Below, one piece after another: positions 33,076 through 42,134 of a DNA stretch of 64,000 nucleotides. The position numbers were made by a program, and so were the translations under genes. Each line of letters starts with the position of its first letter. Within the stretch, counting starts at the first letter, position 1. Source of the DNA: Hymenobacter sediminicola (GTDB lineage: Bacteria; Bacteroidota; Bacteroidia; Cytophagales; Hymenobacteraceae). The DNA lies in assembly GCF_014250515.1 (NCBI RefSeq), contig NZ_CP060202.1:2477001-2541000 (forward strand), in the 5' to 3' direction. The notes under the pieces are model-generated. The model was not told where the DNA came from, ran no database searches, and saw only the letters and a list, made by a program, of their open reading frames with translations.

Positions 33076-33681
33076 TTACCTTTCCGTTGCCGAGCGCCAA
33101 GCGGCCAAATCCGTGGCATCGTCTATGTCGCGCAGTACGGGCAGTTGCTTGATCCGTAGTCCAAGCCGGTCGGCATCATCCAGTGTGTGCGCCAAAACGG
33201 AGTCAGTACTCCAGCTTTTATTCAAAAATAGATCCATATATAATTCTCTCATGCCCAGCAGGTAATACCCTCCATCCTCAGCCGGCCCTACAACTACTTC
33301 ATGGGTATCGAATGCCGCATACGCTTCCTGCAACAACGCCTCCGTAATGCCCGGACAGTCAGTACCGATGATGACGGCGGCGGCGGCGCTATTGGAAAAA
33401 GCATGAGAAAAAGCCATCTGCATTTTGGTGCCCAGGTCGCCGGGAAATTGCACCAGCTGCTCGTAGCCGATCCACTGGTCGGGCATAGTCAGAGGCCCAG
33501 TAGGCGGCTCCGCCAGCCACACAGTTTTGTGTACTCCCAGGTGTTCGGTAACAGCCCAGGTGTGTGCCAGCAACTCTCGGTACACAGCCAGCGCTGCTTC
33601 CGGGCCAATACCAGCCGCCAGCCTGGTTTTCACGCGGCCTAGTTCCGGATGCCGGGCAAAAATGAGCAAATGAGGTGTCAT
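33076..33681 (-). CDS. TIGR04282-type (DUF2064) glycosyltransferase of arsenosugar-like clusters
   Basis: 201 residues, GT-A nucleotidyltransferase-like fold without membrane segments. The family features are LIFARHPELGRVKTRLA (4-20), IIGTDCPGIT (about 100-109), VVGPAEDGGYYLLG (about 129-142) and DIDDATDL near the end. NCBI names this family arsenosugar biosynthesis glycosyltransferase; it accompanies a radical SAM protein (ArsS) and an AhpD-like protein in many genomes. An AhpD-like gene and a rhodanese lipoprotein lie upstream on the same strand here. The arsenic role is inferred from neighbours elsewhere and not shown by this sequence. Confidence 0.8.
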   Translation of the reverse strand: MTPHLLIFARHPELGRVKTRLAAGIGPEAALAVYRELLAHTWAVTEHLGVHKTVWLAEPPTGPLTMPDQWIGYEQLVQFPGDLGTKMQMAFSHAFSNSAAAAVIIGTDCPGITEALLQEAYAAFDTHEVVVGPAEDGGYYLLGMRELYMDLFLNKSWSTDSVLAHTLDDADRLGLRIKQLPVLRDIDDATDLAAWRSATER

Positions 33682-33802
33682 CGGGTTATCGGCTTATACT
33701 CCCCATAAACGTTTTCGGAAGGCTACCGGAGGTACTCGCAGGCAGTTTTTCATTGCTAACATGCTACAGCAACTCACTTTCTGGCAGAAGTTGTAGCACT
33801 GG

Positions 33803-34348
33803 CTATTGATATACTTTTCTTCCTTTGGTCAGCCAGGTACTCCACAGCGCAGAATACGGATGCACATCCTGCGTAGAACCATCTTCATTGTAAACCGGGC
33901 GACCTTCATTCACCCACTGAAAAATCCCCCCGTACAGGTTGCGTACATCCCGGAAGCCCAGTGCTTTCAGCCGCTCCCCTACCCGCTCGCTCCGGTAGCC
34001 GACCGAACAATACACGACTACGGTCCGGTCCCGGGGCAACTCCGCAAATGCAGCCTGCTCAAATGTGCTGAAATCGACGAAGCGTGCTCCCTGCAGGTGG
34101 CTGACGCGGTACTCGGCCGGCGTGCGGGTGTCGAGGAGCAGCACAGATGCGGGGTTGCTGTGTAACGTGGCAGCCAGCTGCGTTGGCTGCACGAGTGGCA
34201 CCGTGCCCCGGTACAGAGTCCGGAGCAGTTGTGCATACGCCGGACTCGGGCGACCATCGTCGGCGGAACGACCGCAGGCACTTAGCGCCAGCAGCCAAAA
34301 AGCGGACAATGCCAGCCCGAGTCGTTTAAAAAAAGCAGGTGTATTCAC
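33803..34348 (-). CDS. Rhodanese-domain lipoprotein
   Basis: 181 residues from the GTG at 34348. Signal peptide with lipobox ALSAC (Cys25), then a single rhodanese domain with LLDTRTPAEYRVSHLQGA (71-88) and the active-site loop CSVGYRSE (Cys114-121). It probably binds sulfur as a persulfide, acting in the periplasm. It lies between a TIGR04282-type gene and an AhpD-like gene on the same strand. A longer in-frame extension to 34441 was rejected as it pushes the signal core too far in. No terminator is evident on either side. Confidence 0.8.
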   Translation of the reverse strand: MNTPAFFKRLGLALSAFWLLALSACGRSADDGRPSPAYAQLLRTLYRGTVPLVQPTQLAATLHSNPASVLLLDTRTPAEYRVSHLQGARFVDFSTFEQAAFAELPRDRTVVVYCSVGYRSERVGERLKALGFRDVRNLYGGIFQWVNEGRPVYNEDGSTQDVHPYSALWSTWLTKGRKVYQ

Positions 34349-34444
34349 TTTAATCCCAATAGCAGAAGCAGTTGGCGGGTTTTGCGGAAGGCATGCAACT
34401 GTGCTCTTCACACTTGCGCCAATACCGCCTACCTGCCGCACACA

Positions 34445-34783
34445 CTACATCGACAGTTCCTTGGCCTTGTTCATCATTTGGACACCATGTACCAGCACGG
34501 CACCTCCTTTTATGGCAGCCGCCACGTGCACAGCCTCCATCATCTGGGCTTCGTCGGCGCCTTTCTGCAACGAATCGGTGGTATAGGCATCAATGCAGTA
34601 AGGGCACTGCACGGCATGAGCCACAGCCAGCGCAATCAGCGCCTTTTCGCGTTCCGAGAGGGCGCCTTCCTTGAACACTTCGCCGTAGTAAGAGAAGAAT
34701 TTATTGCCCATCTCCGCCTGCCATTCCGTGATGTTCCCAAATTTGGCTAGGTCGGCGGGGTTGTAGTAAGTTGACTTTTCCAT
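34445..34783 (-). CDS. AhpD/carboxymuconolactone-decarboxylase-like protein of the arsenosugar-associated type
   Basis: 112 residues, all helical. The family motif is AVQCPYCIDAYT with Cys60 and Cys63, the AhpD CxxC site; it is close to a group often described as arsenosugar biosynthesis-associated peroxidase-like. In related genomes a selenocysteine may replace the first Cys; a normal TGC/TGT Cys is read here. The predicted role is peroxidase-like thiol chemistry. It is followed by the rhodanese and TIGR04282 genes on the same strand; ArsS itself is not in the window. ATG start at 34783. Confidence 0.78.
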   Translation of the reverse strand: MEKSTYYNPADLAKFGNITEWQAEMGNKFFSYYGEVFKEGALSEREKALIALAVAHAVQCPYCIDAYTTDSLQKGADEAQMMEAVHVAAAIKGGAVLVHGVQMMNKAKELSM

Positions 34784-34855
34784 GTGGTACAGAAGCTGTG
34801 CGCCAGACTGCTGGCGCAGTAGATGCAGTTGTAAAAAACGTAAGGATGCAGACTG

Positions 34856-35407
34856 TTATTCGGCGGCAGTCAAGCGTCGCACCCGGATATATACCCGCTG
34901 GCCGTCTTCGCTGGTTTCGGGGTCTATAGCTATCCGGTCGGCTTCGTCGTAGTAGGCGGCCACACCGCGCACAATGCCTACTGCCAAGGCTCCCATCCGC
35001 CGCTCCGATACATACTTGATTTCCAGTTCATCCTCGGAAAGACGGGTGACCTCCAGTACGGGCGGCGTGTTTTCGGCGTGCTCCTGCCGAACCTTCCGAT
35101 GCATCGTATTCTCTGTGTGCTCCAGCATATCGAGCGTAGTCCACTCGGGCTGCAACAGCTTCTGATACATATACATCAGGTCGGGCACGAGATACTCGCC
35201 AAACTTCTCCTGTAGCTCGCTGGCCGGGATGCCCGCCATTTCGGACGCCTTCCCAACCAGCGCGTACATCTGCTCATCGGGGTAGACGCTTTTGTGGTCG
35301 AAATCCGCAGCGCTGAGGCCAACGGATTCGGTCAGCCGAACCCAGGTACTGTGGTCGTACTGCGTCTGGACGTAGCGCTTGAGCAACGTAAAAATTGTTC
35401 CGTGCAC
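34856..35407 (-). CDS. H-NOX haem NO-binding sensor (stand-alone)
   Basis: 183 residues, single-domain and soluble. The proximal haem ligand is His103 (NTMHRKV) and the porphyrin-contact YxSxR motif reads Y132-V-S-E-R136, positions close to those of canonical H-NOX proteins; Pro115-116 precedes it. H-NOX domains bind NO or O2 and normally act on a neighbouring histidine kinase or diguanylate cyclase. No such partner lies beside it: the neighbours are the AhpD-like gene (72 bp downstream) and the anti-sigma gene (upstream). The start is a GTG at 35407, giving MHGTIF. Confidence 0.88.
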   Translation of the reverse strand: MHGTIFTLLKRYVQTQYDHSTWVRLTESVGLSAADFDHKSVYPDEQMYALVGKASEMAGIPASELQEKFGEYLVPDLMYMYQKLLQPEWTTLDMLEHTENTMHRKVRQEHAENTPPVLEVTRLSEDELEIKYVSERRMGALAVGIVRGVAAYYDEADRIAIDPETSEDGQRVYIRVRRLTAAE

Positions 35408-35473
35408 GGGCTCAATGAAGGAAAAAGTAAATACTTCTCACTAGTTACTACCAATTCGCCGGAAACAGCCCAA

Positions 35474-35514
35474 CAAAAAAAGGAGCGGGAAGAAGCTTAG
35501 TTCTCCCCGCTCCT
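35474..35514 (-). terminator. Terminator after the sigma/anti-sigma operon
   Basis: Stem aggagcggg (35481-35489) with cccgctcct (35506-35514); an A-run (35474-35481) gives a T tract on the reverse strand, just past the anti-sigma stop codon. Confidence 0.82.
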
Positions 35515-35530
35515 CTCACGTAGCAGTAGG

Positions 35531-36439
35531 CTAGAGCATTTTGCCCAGCACGGTCATCGTAGAAAGTGTAGGCGAAGCACTGCCGCCTGCATCTTCTACT
35601 GTCATGGCAAAAGCCTGGGCGCTGGTGATGTCCTTCATCTGCTGCAGACTGTCGCCGGCGGCAGTAGTGGCGGCCAGAACGCCAGCATCCACGGGCTTGC
35701 CATTGTCGAGCGCCCAGAGCTGATACTGCTTGCCAGCCGGTGGAGCCGGCAGGCTATGCACATCTACATACACGGCCTTGGTGGCAGGGTTGTAAAGAAC
35801 CCGCGCTTTAGCCGAAGGGGCAGCCGGCGTACCAGCCAGCGTCACGCTCTGAAACTGTACATCACGCAGCACCGCCAGCTCTCTGCCTTGGCTGCTGAGC
35901 TGTTTCTGAGAAGCCTGCTGCGCGGCCGCGAAGCGTGCTTGGTCATTTTGGGCTGCAAACAACTCTGACTCAGTATTCTGCCAGCGGTTGTATAGTATGT
36001 AGTTACCAGCCAAGCTGAGCAGCAACGCCACGGAGGCCGCCATCAACCAGCCAAACCCACGACGAGGTGCCTCCTCATACGAAGGCGTTTCCGGCGCGCT
36101 GCTGATAGGGCGCACTACTGGCTCTGCGGCTGGAGCAGCTGCTTGCGGCGCAACGTATGGAGTTTCTGCTGCCGGCGCAACCGGGGCTGCTGCCACAGGC
36201 TGCTCGCCCCGGATAGCTTGTTGCCAGCCAGCAAGCACCCGCTCCCGCATTCCCGAAGGAGGCCTAAGAGAATGCGCTTCGGCATAGGTATCAAGGCCGC
36301 TAACTATGGAGTTCAGTTCGTGTCGGATTTCGGGATAAGTGGCGGCTATACGCTCCACTTCCGCCCGGTCCGCTTCCGGAAGCACGCCCAAAGCGTATTC
36401 TTCCAGGATTCCGGATTCGATATATTGCTGAATATCCAC
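35531..36439 (-). CDS. RskA-like anti-sigma factor
   Basis: 302 residues, GTG start at 36439. An N-terminal sigma-binding helical domain (ESGILEEYALGVLPEAD, 8-24), an Ala/Pro-rich linker, one membrane segment (about 128-149: GFGWLMAASVALLLSLAGNYI), a short coiled-coil and a C-terminal periplasmic RskA domain (YQLWALDNGKPVDAG). The cytoplasmic HxxxCxxC zinc motif of ZAS anti-sigma factors is absent. It lies 2 bp after the ECF sigma gene, so the two are translationally linked. It should hold the sigma factor at the membrane until an envelope signal releases it. Confidence 0.88.
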   Translation of the reverse strand: MDIQQYIESGILEEYALGVLPEADRAEVERIAATYPEIRHELNSIVSGLDTYAEAHSLRPPSGMRERVLAGWQQAIRGEQPVAAAPVAPAAETPYVAPQAAAPAAEPVVRPISSAPETPSYEEAPRRGFGWLMAASVALLLSLAGNYILYNRWQNTESELFAAQNDQARFAAAQQASQKQLSSQGRELAVLRDVQFQSVTLAGTPAAPSAKARVLYNPATKAVYVDVHSLPAPPAGKQYQLWALDNGKPVDAGVLAATTAAGDSLQQMKDITSAQAFAMTVEDAGGSASPTLSTMTVLGKML

Positions 36440-36441
36440 GG

Positions 36442-36981
36442 CTATCGAATCAGTTTGGAAAGTACTTTGATAGCCGCCCGGGCACGGGTTTTCACTGTAC
36501 CAAGGGGCAAGTTCAATTCGTCGGCCACCTCACTTTGCGTGTAGCCTCCGAAATACAGCATATCAACGACCTGCTGCTGGTCAAGGGAAAGTTTCTTGGT
36601 CATTTCCTGCAGGCCGATGTGCTCGGGCCGGAACGTGGGCGATGCGGGCTCACGTACTGCGGCGCTGTCCTCAAGCGGCTGGGTACGAGTACCTACGCGG
36701 TACTGTCTGGAGCGGATTCTGTCGATGGCTAAATTCCGACACACATTCATCACCCACGTAAATAGCCGGCCTTTGCTGGCATCGTAGGAAGAAAACGAGT
36801 TCCAAATTTTGACCATGCCCTCCTGGAGCACGTCTTCGGCCTCTTCTTCTTTCTTGACGATGCGCATGATGACGCCGTAAAGCGCCGCCGAGTACCGGTC
36901 GTAGAAAAGGGTCATGGCTGCCTCGTCCCGGTCGCGCAGACGCTGCACCAGCAGGTCTTCTCCATCGGACACAGGGGGCAT
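36442..36981 (-). CDS. ECF-type RNA polymerase sigma factor (SigK-like)
   Basis: 179 residues from the ATG at 36981 (a TTG at 37011 would add ten residues). Region 2 includes AALYGVIMRIVKKEEEAEDVLQEGMVKIW (in part) and FTWVMNVCRNLAIDRIR; region 4 carries the helix-turn-helix YTQSEVADELNLPLGTVKTR (about 149-168). The linker is typical of SigK-type factors. It is directly followed by its anti-sigma gene. The target regulon is unknown. No -33/-7 element of the usual housekeeping type is obvious upstream, consistent with autoregulation from a different promoter. Confidence 0.92.
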   Translation of the reverse strand: MPPVSDGEDLLVQRLRDRDEAAMTLFYDRYSAALYGVIMRIVKKEEEAEDVLQEGMVKIWNSFSSYDASKGRLFTWVMNVCRNLAIDRIRSRQYRVGTRTQPLEDSAAVREPASPTFRPEHIGLQEMTKKLSLDQQQVVDMLYFGGYTQSEVADELNLPLGTVKTRARAAIKVLSKLIR

Positions 36982-37289
36982 TGCTTCGGGGGGGGGTATG
37001 GTCACGGGCAATGGGATATGGTACGGGTGAGCACTGGTACAGAACCCGCCGACAAACGAAAGTACACTACGTGAGCAATTGTTCGCTCTCCCCCAACATT
37101 AAATTCCGCTTAAATCGGTGGTCTGGTTCGTAACCTGTCTGCTACGGTTGCGTTTTGCTCTAAGTTGCACCCAAGGATGAATAGAGCGAGCCAGCTCCTA
37201 CGCTGCTTGCTAGTCCTGCTCACCTGCCACAACGAAAGGCACTTACCCATCTACCGTCGCGCTCTGCGGCTCACTGCTTTACTGCTCGT

Positions 37290-38690
37290 ATGCCTATAGA
37301 ATCCGTCAACCCCTACACTGGCCGCGTCGAGCGCCGCTTCCGGGCCTTCTCCTGGACTAAAACTGAACAGATTTTGAGCCAAAGCCACCGGGCGGCGGCT
37401 ACGTGGCGCACCACCTCCTTTAAGGAACGCACCCGCCTCATGCACCGTGCCGCCGAGTTGCTGCGTGAGCGGCAGGATGAGCTAGCTCGCCTGATGGCCT
37501 TGGAGATGGGGAAGCCCATAGTCGATGGCCGTGCTGAAGCCGTAAAATGCGCCCTCTGCTGCGACTACTACGCCGACCACGCCGAGGAATTTCTGGCCGA
37601 CGACGAAATCAAAACCGACGCCCGGCGCAGCTTCATCAGCCATGAGCCCATTGGAGTGGTGCTGGCCGTAATGCCCTGGAACTTCCCGTTTTGGCAGGTA
37701 GTACGCTTCGCGGCTCCGGCCCTGATGGCGGGCAATGTAGGGCTGCTCAAGCACGCCTCCAACGTACCCCAGTGTGCCTTAGCGCTGGAGAAGATTTTCC
37801 ATGACGCCGGCTTCCCGACTGCCACGTTCCGGACGCTGCTCATCGGTTCGGAAATGGTAGAGCAACTCATTGCCGACGACCGGGTGCGGGCCGTGACGTT
37901 GACCGGCTCAGAGCCAGCTGGGGCGCAGGTGGCTGCCACGGCCGGCCGCTACATTAAGAAGACTGTGCTGGAACTGGGTGGCTCCGATGCATTCATTGTG
38001 CTGGCTGACGCCGACCTGGAAGTAGCGGCCAAAACCGCCGCGCAGGCCCGCATGATTAATGCCGGGCAGAGCTGTATTGCGGCCAAACGATTCATCGTGG
38101 AGAAACCAGTGTTGCGCGAGTTCATTTCGAAGATGAAAACGCACCTGCTGGCTTACCGCCCCGGCGACCCGCTTTCGGAGGATACGCAGTATGGTCCCCT
38201 CGCCCGCCCCGACCTAGCCGACGAGCTGACTGAACAGGTGACTGATTCGGTGGCGCAGGGTGCCAAAGTGGAACTGCACGGCGGCCAGAGCAAGCCTGGT
38301 ACCGCTCTATTTCGGCCTATGATTCTGAGTAACATCAAGCCCGGCCAACGGGCCTACTCCGAGGAGCTATTCGGGCCTGTAGCCTTGATTTTGGAAGCCA
38401 AAGACGCCGACGATGCCGTACGCCTCGCCAATGATTCCCGCTTCGGGCTGGGCGGCTCCGTGTGGACGCGTGATGTGCAGCGCGGCGAGGAACTGGCGCG
38501 CCGTGTGGAGGCTGGGGCCGTGTTCGTAAACAGCATGGTGAAGTCGTCGCCGGAAATGCCGTTTGGGGGCGTCAAGAAGTCGGGTTACGGACGGGAACTG
38601 TCGTACTTGGGTATTCGGGAGTTCGTGAATCAGAAATCCATCTGGATAGCCAAGGACGAGAAGCCGGCCCCGAAGAAGAAGGTGGAGTAA
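37290..38690 (+). CDS. NAD(P)-dependent aldehyde dehydrogenase (succinate-semialdehyde dehydrogenase-like)
   Basis: 466 residues. ALDH signatures: [10 protein letters not shown] (cofactor region), TGSEPAG, ELGGSD with its general-base Glu (about 229-234), and GQSCIAAKR with the catalytic Cys (about 263-271). The terminal [13 protein letters not shown] is normal. It oxidises an aldehyde to an acid, most similar to the SSADH/Sad subgroup. Start ATG at 37290. It is transcribed alone and is followed by a dispersed repeat. Exact substrate needs biochemical or phylogenetic evidence. Confidence 0.85.
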   Translation: MPIESVNPYTGRVERRFRAFSWTKTEQILSQSHRAAATWRTTSFKERTRLMHRAAELLRERQDELARLMALEMGKPIVDGRAEAVKCALCCDYYADHAEEFLADDEIKTDARRSFISHEPIGVVLAVMPWNFPFWQVVRFAAPALMAGNVGLLKHASNVPQCALALEKIFHDAGFPTATFRTLLIGSEMVEQLIADDRVRAVTLTGSEPAGAQVAATAGRYIKKTVLELGGSDAFIVLADADLEVAAKTAAQARMINAGQSCIAAKRFIVEKPVLREFISKMKTHLLAYRPGDPLSEDTQYGPLARPDLADELTEQVTDSVAQGAKVELHGGQSKPGTALFRPMILSNIKPGQRAYSEELFGPVALILEAKDADDAVRLANDSRFGLGGSVWTRDVQRGEELARRVEAGAVFVNSMVKSSPEMPFGGVKKSGYGRELSYLGIREFVNQKSIWIAKDEKPAPKKKVE

Positions 38691-38725
38691 CAGAATTGTG
38701 GGTTGGTGGATTGGCTGTTTCGGCT

Positions 38726-38823
38726 GTCATCCTGAGCTTGCGAAGGACCTGTTCGGGCTAAAACGACTTACTCCCTGGCATTTTGGGCTGATATTGGAAG
38801 ATCCTTCGCCAAGCTCAGGATGC
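38726..38823. repeat. Dispersed inverted-doublet repeat, family 2, copy 1
   Basis: Left arm 38726-38750 (gtcatcctgagcttgcgaag...) and right arm about 38799-38823 (...ccttcgccaagctcaggatg) are near-complementary, enclosing about 48 unrelated bases. The same phrase recurs at 42325-42420. It occupies most of the gap between two converging genes. Confidence 0.72.
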
Positions 38824-38862
38824 CAGTCTTACACTTATCTACTAACCCGCCACTCCCCACTC

Positions 38863-39633
38863 CTACAGATACCCCAGCACCTTATACACTGCGTACCCGC
38901 TGATTTCGTGCAGAAGCAGGCTCCAGCGGTCCAGTGCATCGGAGGAAGGCACCAGCCAATAGTCGGGGCTGGCTGCACGGTTGGAGCTAAAGAAGCCGGC
39001 CGGAAAGGGCTGCGGCTGCAGGCCCACCCGGGCGAAGCACCCCAGAGCGCGGCGCTGGTGAAAAGCGGAAGTCACCAACAGTAACGTATCCAATTCGGGG
39101 CGGGCCTGCACGATACGTTGCGTGAACAGAGCGTTTTCGCGGGTGTTGCGGCTCTTGTCTTCCCGAATAAGTACCGAATCGGGGACGCCAGCCAGATGGA
39201 GTAGCGTAATAAGATCCTCCGCTTCGGTGTGCGCTTTCCGAAACACTGCTCCCGAGCCACCCGACACCAGAATATAGCGCACCCGCCCAGCCCGCCACAG
39301 CCACAGCGCATTCGTCAGCCGGTCGGCTCCATCGTGCAGATACACCCGGTCGTGCGGCGACTTACCTGTATTGGTGATGCCGGTAAGCAGTATGGCTGCG
39401 TCGGCATGGCGCGGCAGCTCACGCAGGCCCACTGGCGGTAACTCCCACGCCAATAGCGCCTCGTTTACCAGTGCGTTGTTGGTGCCCAGCACCAGCAGCA
39501 CCAGTGTGACCAGCAGCAACCGGCGCTGCCGGCCCGGACGGCGCGTGAGCAAAGCGGCTACCAAGAGCACCAGTAGCCATACAACCGGCAGCAACAGAAA
39601 GTCGAGGACCTTGGAAAGCAGGAAAAACACCAA
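38863..39633 (-). CDS. YdcF/ElyC-like DUF218 membrane protein
   Basis: 256 residues from a TTG at 39633 (GTG at 39630 is equally possible). Two N-terminal membrane segments (about 1-22 and 39-52) precede a DUF218 domain: DAAILLTGI, VRYILVSGGSG, EDKSRNTRENA and TSAFHQRRA. These are the strand ends of the ElyC/SanA/YdcF fold, linked to envelope-carrier-lipid metabolism in E. coli. A role in cell-envelope synthesis is therefore suspected but not shown. It converges with the aldehyde dehydrogenase gene across the repeat. Confidence 0.85.
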   Translation of the reverse strand: MVFFLLSKVLDFLLLPVVWLLVLLVAALLTRRPGRQRRLLLVTLVLLVLGTNNALVNEALLAWELPPVGLRELPRHADAAILLTGITNTGKSPHDRVYLHDGADRLTNALWLWRAGRVRYILVSGGSGAVFRKAHTEAEDLITLLHLAGVPDSVLIREDKSRNTRENALFTQRIVQARPELDTLLLVTSAFHQRRALGCFARVGLQPQPFPAGFFSSNRAASPDYWLVPSSDALDRWSLLLHEISGYAVYKVLGYL

Positions 39634-39833
39634 AAAACAGAGTTAGGGTATGCTGGCGGCCAACCAGCCAGCAAGGCAAGTACGGCGCGCAAGTTCAAAA
39701 AAAAGCCCGCCTTCCGCAGCATAGCCACGCAAAACGGGTTTTTGGCTGTTACCTTTTGCCAGCCAGCAGCAGCTAATCAGCTGCTATGCTCCAGAACCGA
39801 ATGGCCCGAGACACTGCTACAGATACGTCCGGC

Positions 39834-40190
39834 TTAGGAGCTTACCGGCATATACTCCCGCAGCCGCCGCAGCATGTCCAGCACATCGGCTTCCGTAGTC
39901 AGCATATCACATTCCAGTAGCCGGCCCTGGCAATACGACACAAAGAAAGGCGCCACCTTTTCCTGCATAATCTTCTTAGCCACGGGGTTTTCATCTGAAT
40001 CCAGGCGCACGAACAGGATAGGTTTGAACTCTTCCTCATCGGCAAACTTGACGAAAGGCGGCGCAAGCAGCTCGCATATTTCGCAATTGGTGGAGGTGAA
40101 CTTGGCAAACACTTTCATGTGCTCATGCGTGAGCTGGCGAAGCTCGTCGTCATACACATCACGCACCTGCTGGCGGTCAGCAACTTTCAT
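39834..40190 (-). CDS. Thioredoxin-like protein with a CEIC active site
   Basis: 118 residues, cytoplasmic (no signal peptide). Thioredoxin fold order: KVFAKFTSTNCEIC (26-39), ILFVRLDSDENP, and APFFVSY with the cis-Pro region where VAPFF replaces VPT. The active site C36-E-I-C39 keeps both cysteines but differs from CGPC. It probably acts as a disulfide reductase or a redox adaptor. Upstream of it on the same strand and convergent with nothing obvious; the DUF885 gene lies upstream with a terminator between. Confidence 0.8.
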   Translation of the reverse strand: MKVADRQQVRDVYDDELRQLTHEHMKVFAKFTSTNCEICELLAPPFVKFADEEEFKPILFVRLDSDENPVAKKIMQEKVAPFFVSYCQGRLLECDMLTTEADVLDMLRRLREYMPVSS

Positions 40191-40285
40191 ACACTAGAAG
40201 AAGAAAATGGGCGTAGTTGCCGCTTGAAACTGCAGGCCCTAACCCTCCAATATACACAGGATGGATGGCACTGCTGGCAACGCAG

Positions 40286-40325
40286 ACAAAAAAGCCTGCC
40301 TAGGAATTCCACTCCCGGCAGGCTT
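40286..40325 (-). terminator. Terminator after the DUF885 gene
   Basis: Stem aaagcctgcc (about 40288-40298) with ggcaggcttt (40315-40325) and an A6 run (40286-40291) that gives a T tract on the reverse strand. Confidence 0.85.
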
Positions 40326-40349
40326 TTCTACTATTGTTGCTACTGGCGG

Positions 40350-42134
40350 CTATTTCTTGAGCATCATCTCCCGGATATACTTCACCGGGGCGCTACCATA
40401 GCTCAGAAACTGCTCATTAAACGATTTGAGGTCGAAGGCACTGCCCTGGCTCTTTTTGAGCTCCTGGCGCAGGTCGTAGATTTCGGTGTAGCCCGTGAAG
40501 TAGCTGCTGAGCTGCACCTGGCTGAGCGTGGCGCGGCGCCACTTGTTGCGGGCTTCGGCTTCCTCCTGAAATCCGTCGCGGCGGAGTATGGCTACCACAG
40601 CGGCTTCGGAGGCATTCTTCACGTGCACTTCGTGGTCGAGGATGGTGTTGAGCGTCACGCGCATATTCCACTTGTCCCACATCAACCAAATTTCGTCGGA
40701 GTTGCCACCGTAGCCGCTTTCCAGCATCATGCGCTCAGCATACACGGCCCAGCCCTCAATCATGGCCCCATTGCCGAAGATGGACTTGATGAGCGAAGGG
40801 CTGCGGTTGGCATACACGAGTTGCGTGTAGTGCCCCGGAATGGCTTCGTGAATGTTCAAAATTTGGAGCGTGTACTGGTTGTACTCGCGCAGGTAGCTTT
40901 CGGCCTGGGCAGCAGGCTGTCCTGTGAGGGGCTCCACATTGTAGTAGGTGTTGGCGGCCTTGTCGTAGGGGCCGGGGGCCGAAATGCTGGCGCCCGCCCC
41001 GCTGCCGCGCATGTACAGCGGCGTTTCGCGCACCACCAGCGGCTTGGTGGGGTCCTGCGTGAGCAGTTTCTTGTCGTTGACGAACTGTACCAGCGTCGGA
41101 ATCTGCGCCTTCACGGCTGCCACGAAGCCCGCCTGCGTGGCATGCTGCTCCGACAGTTTGCTGATCATCTGCTGCACGGCGGCCAACGAGTCGGCAGGCA
41201 TCGGCTGCGCTACGAAATACTTGGGCCACAGCCGCGCCGTGCGCTTCTTCATGTCCTGCAGCAGTTCCTGCTTGTGGGCCAATGCCTTCTCATACACTTG
41301 CCCGGCGCTGTACGTGGACTGAATGTCGTAAGAGAACTTGCGGCTGAACAAGTCCTCACCCAGCCGGAAGCTGCGGAACTTGCCGGCCGGCAGCACCTCC
41401 GTTTTCAGGAACCGGATATAGTTGCCGATGCTGAGCCGCGTGGTCGCCACCCGATTGGCAAATTCCTCCTTCTCGCGTGCCGTCAGGCCGGAGCGCGCAA
41501 TGGAGTCCTGCAGTGCCTTCCCGAACACCTCCAGCCCGCCCTGGTTCTGCTGAATAGCCAGTTCGGTGTGCTCCCGCGTGGGCGTACTGATGTTGGCTTC
41601 GGCAGCGGCGTAGAAATCGGGGGCGTGGGAAATCTTGTGGCTGATGGCCCGCAGGCGCCGGTCGAGGGGCCAGTAACGGCCGTTCAGGATTTCGCCCACC
41701 GAGGCCCCCAGGTTGTAGTTGGCCGGGTTCCATTGCCAGTCGCGCAGTGTATCGGCGTAGAAGCGGCTGCTTTGCACGTAGTTTTGCAGTAGCCGCCAGT
41801 CGGTCTGATTGTTCACCGACAGCTCTTCCACCTTAAAATCGGCTAGTTCGGCCCCACGCCGCTTCAGCATCTTGGCCTCCGTGCGGCGGCGGCCTTCGGT
41901 AGGCACCACCACCAGCGAGTCGTAGCGGTGGTAGCCTTGGCTGCTGGCCCACTCAGGGTTGTAGTACCATAGCGAGTCGATGAAGCGGGTTTTGTACCGC
42001 TCAAACACGGCATCGGGCTGGGCATCGGTATCAGCCTGTTTGCGGCCCGGCGAGTCGCCACAGCCCGTAAGCCAGGCAGCTCCAGCCACTGAAGCCACGG
42101 CCAGCAAAGTTTTCAAAGAGTAGTGTTGGGGCAT
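40350..42134 (-). CDS. DUF885 peptidase-like lipoprotein
   Basis: 594 residues from the ATG at 42134. Signal peptide with lipobox WLTGC. The domain shows the DUF885 zinc motif NIHEAIPGHY (HExxxGH, about residue 428) and WAVYAERMMLESG soon after, followed by LNTILDHEVH with the family-conserved His. DUF885 proteins are predicted metallopeptidases attached to the envelope. An open frame continues to 42437 through a dispersed repeat, producing a false N-terminal extension. The gene is divergent from the secreted protein gene at 42557. Confidence 0.85.
   Translation of the reverse strand: MPQHYSLKTLLAVASVAGAAWLTGCGDSPGRKQADTDAQPDAVFERYKTRFIDSLWYYNPEWASSQGYHRYDSLVVVPTEGRRRTEAKMLKRRGAELADFKVEELSVNNQTDWRLLQNYVQSSRFYADTLRDWQWNPANYNLGASVGEILNGRYWPLDRRLRAISHKISHAPDFYAAAEANISTPTREHTELAIQQNQGGLEVFGKALQDSIARSGLTAREKEEFANRVATTRLSIGNYIRFLKTEVLPAGKFRSFRLGEDLFSRKFSYDIQSTYSAGQVYEKALAHKQELLQDMKKRTARLWPKYFVAQPMPADSLAAVQQMISKLSEQHATQAGFVAAVKAQIPTLVQFVNDKKLLTQDPTKPLVVRETPLYMRGSGAGASISAPGPYDKAANTYYNVEPLTGQPAAQAESYLREYNQYTLQILNIHEAIPGHYTQLVYANRSPSLIKSIFGNGAMIEGWAVYAERMMLESGYGGNSDEIWLMWDKWNMRVTLNTILDHEVHVKNASEAAVVAILRRDGFQEEAEARNKWRRATLSQVQLSSYFTGYTEIYDLRQELKKSQGSAFDLKSFNEQFLSYGSAPVKYIREMMLKK

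Noticed and set aside
39690..39740. Terminator-like aaaaaaagcccg ... cgggttttt near the YdcF gene
   Set aside because: The GC stem is only 4 to 5 bp with a loop of about 25 bases, and no gene end needs it; not listed as a terminator.
40119..41792. Long forward ORF (557 residues) opposite the DUF885 gene
   Set aside because: It is antisense to a well-supported metallopeptidase gene, crosses a terminator and has no recognisable domain.
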